From the NCBI GenBank assembly GCA_000722615.1, contig JOKI01000001.1, positions 1,870 to 34,238 of the forward strand: DNA of 32,369 bases, given 5' to 3'. Shown piece after piece: positions 32,338 to 32,369 of this stretch. The notes under the pieces are model-generated. The model did not search any database, had not been told where the DNA came from, and saw only the letters and a list, made by a program, of their open reading frames with translations. The stretch is from Pseudorhizobium pelagicum. GTDB taxonomy: Bacteria > Pseudomonadota > Alphaproteobacteria > Rhizobiales > Rhizobiaceae. The first letter of the stretch is position 1. The number at the start of each line of letters is the position of its first letter. A program made the translations under genes and the position numbers.

Positions 32338-32369
32338 GCGCTAATTTCGGCGCACCTTTTACCACCGAC
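32334..32369 (+). mobile_element. Left end of a second IS66 copy, cut by the window edge
   Basis: The last 36 bases of the window are identical to 849-884, the left end of the complete IS66 element, in the same orientation. The eight bases before it (GTTCTAGA, 32326-32333) differ from the first copy's target duplication, so this is a separate insertion event. Confidence 0.9.

Noticed and set aside
849..32369. Simple composite transposon made by the two IS66 copies
   Set aside because: The first copy carries its own 8-bp duplication on both sides, which shows an independent insertion and not movement of the whole block as one unit.

Overview
The window looks like accessory DNA of an alphaproteobacterium, most likely a member of the Hyphomicrobiales (Rhizobium or Agrobacterium type). 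That guess rests on the high GC coding style, a full three-gene IS66 element of the kind common on rhizobial plasmids and islands, and frequent GTG/TTG starts with ATGA overlaps. There are no core housekeeping genes, and no tRNA, rRNA or CRISPR array was seen.

Layout. Positions 1-654 hold the 3' part of a nucleotidyltransferase/HEPN-type protein. Positions 849-3441 are a complete IS66-family element (tnpA, tnpB, tnpC) with an 8-bp target duplication. Positions 3529-10119 are a minus-strand cluster of cell-envelope genes: a decayed glycoside-hydrolase-like gene, a membrane protein, a small secreted protein, a lipoprotein with a peptidoglycan-binding motif, a protein with two lysozyme-like domains, a three-TM protein and a trypsin-like protease. 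Several members are broken: the protease by a frameshift in a G6 tract, the first gene by compensating indels, and the secreted protein perhaps by a nonsense codon. Positions 10120-12962 hold gene remnants, a HEPN-like helical protein and an HTH/coiled-coil protein.

The centrepiece is 13228-26016, nine closely packed plus-strand genes. The first three are an EcoRII-type restriction-modification set: a Dcm/M.EcoRII-like cytosine methyltransferase with an N-terminal HTH, Vsr, and an EcoRII-like endonuclease, so CCWGG is the expected target. The next six start 123 bp later: an ankyrin-sigma70 fusion, a MORC-type GHKL ATPase, a Z1 superfamily-2 NTPase, a PD-(D/E)XK (DUF4420-type) protein, an AIPR protein, and a second, stand-alone copy of the EcoRII N-terminal DNA-recognition domain. 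MORC/Z1/nuclease neighbourhoods linked to restriction-modification are known from comparative genomics. The stand-alone EcoRII-N paralogue and the dedicated sigma factor are the parts most worth attention. My reading is that the EcoRII-N protein directs the ATPase/nuclease machine to the same sites that Dcm protects, and that the sigma factor controls when it is made.

Convergent to this operon, on the minus strand, lies a two-gene DUF262 (GmrSD-like) system (30318-26225). Positions 30319-31191 hold only fragments. A membrane protein gene (31192-32337) is cut by a second copy of the same IS66 element, whose first 36 bp are the last bases of the window. The two direct IS copies bracket about 31.5 kb, including both defence loci.
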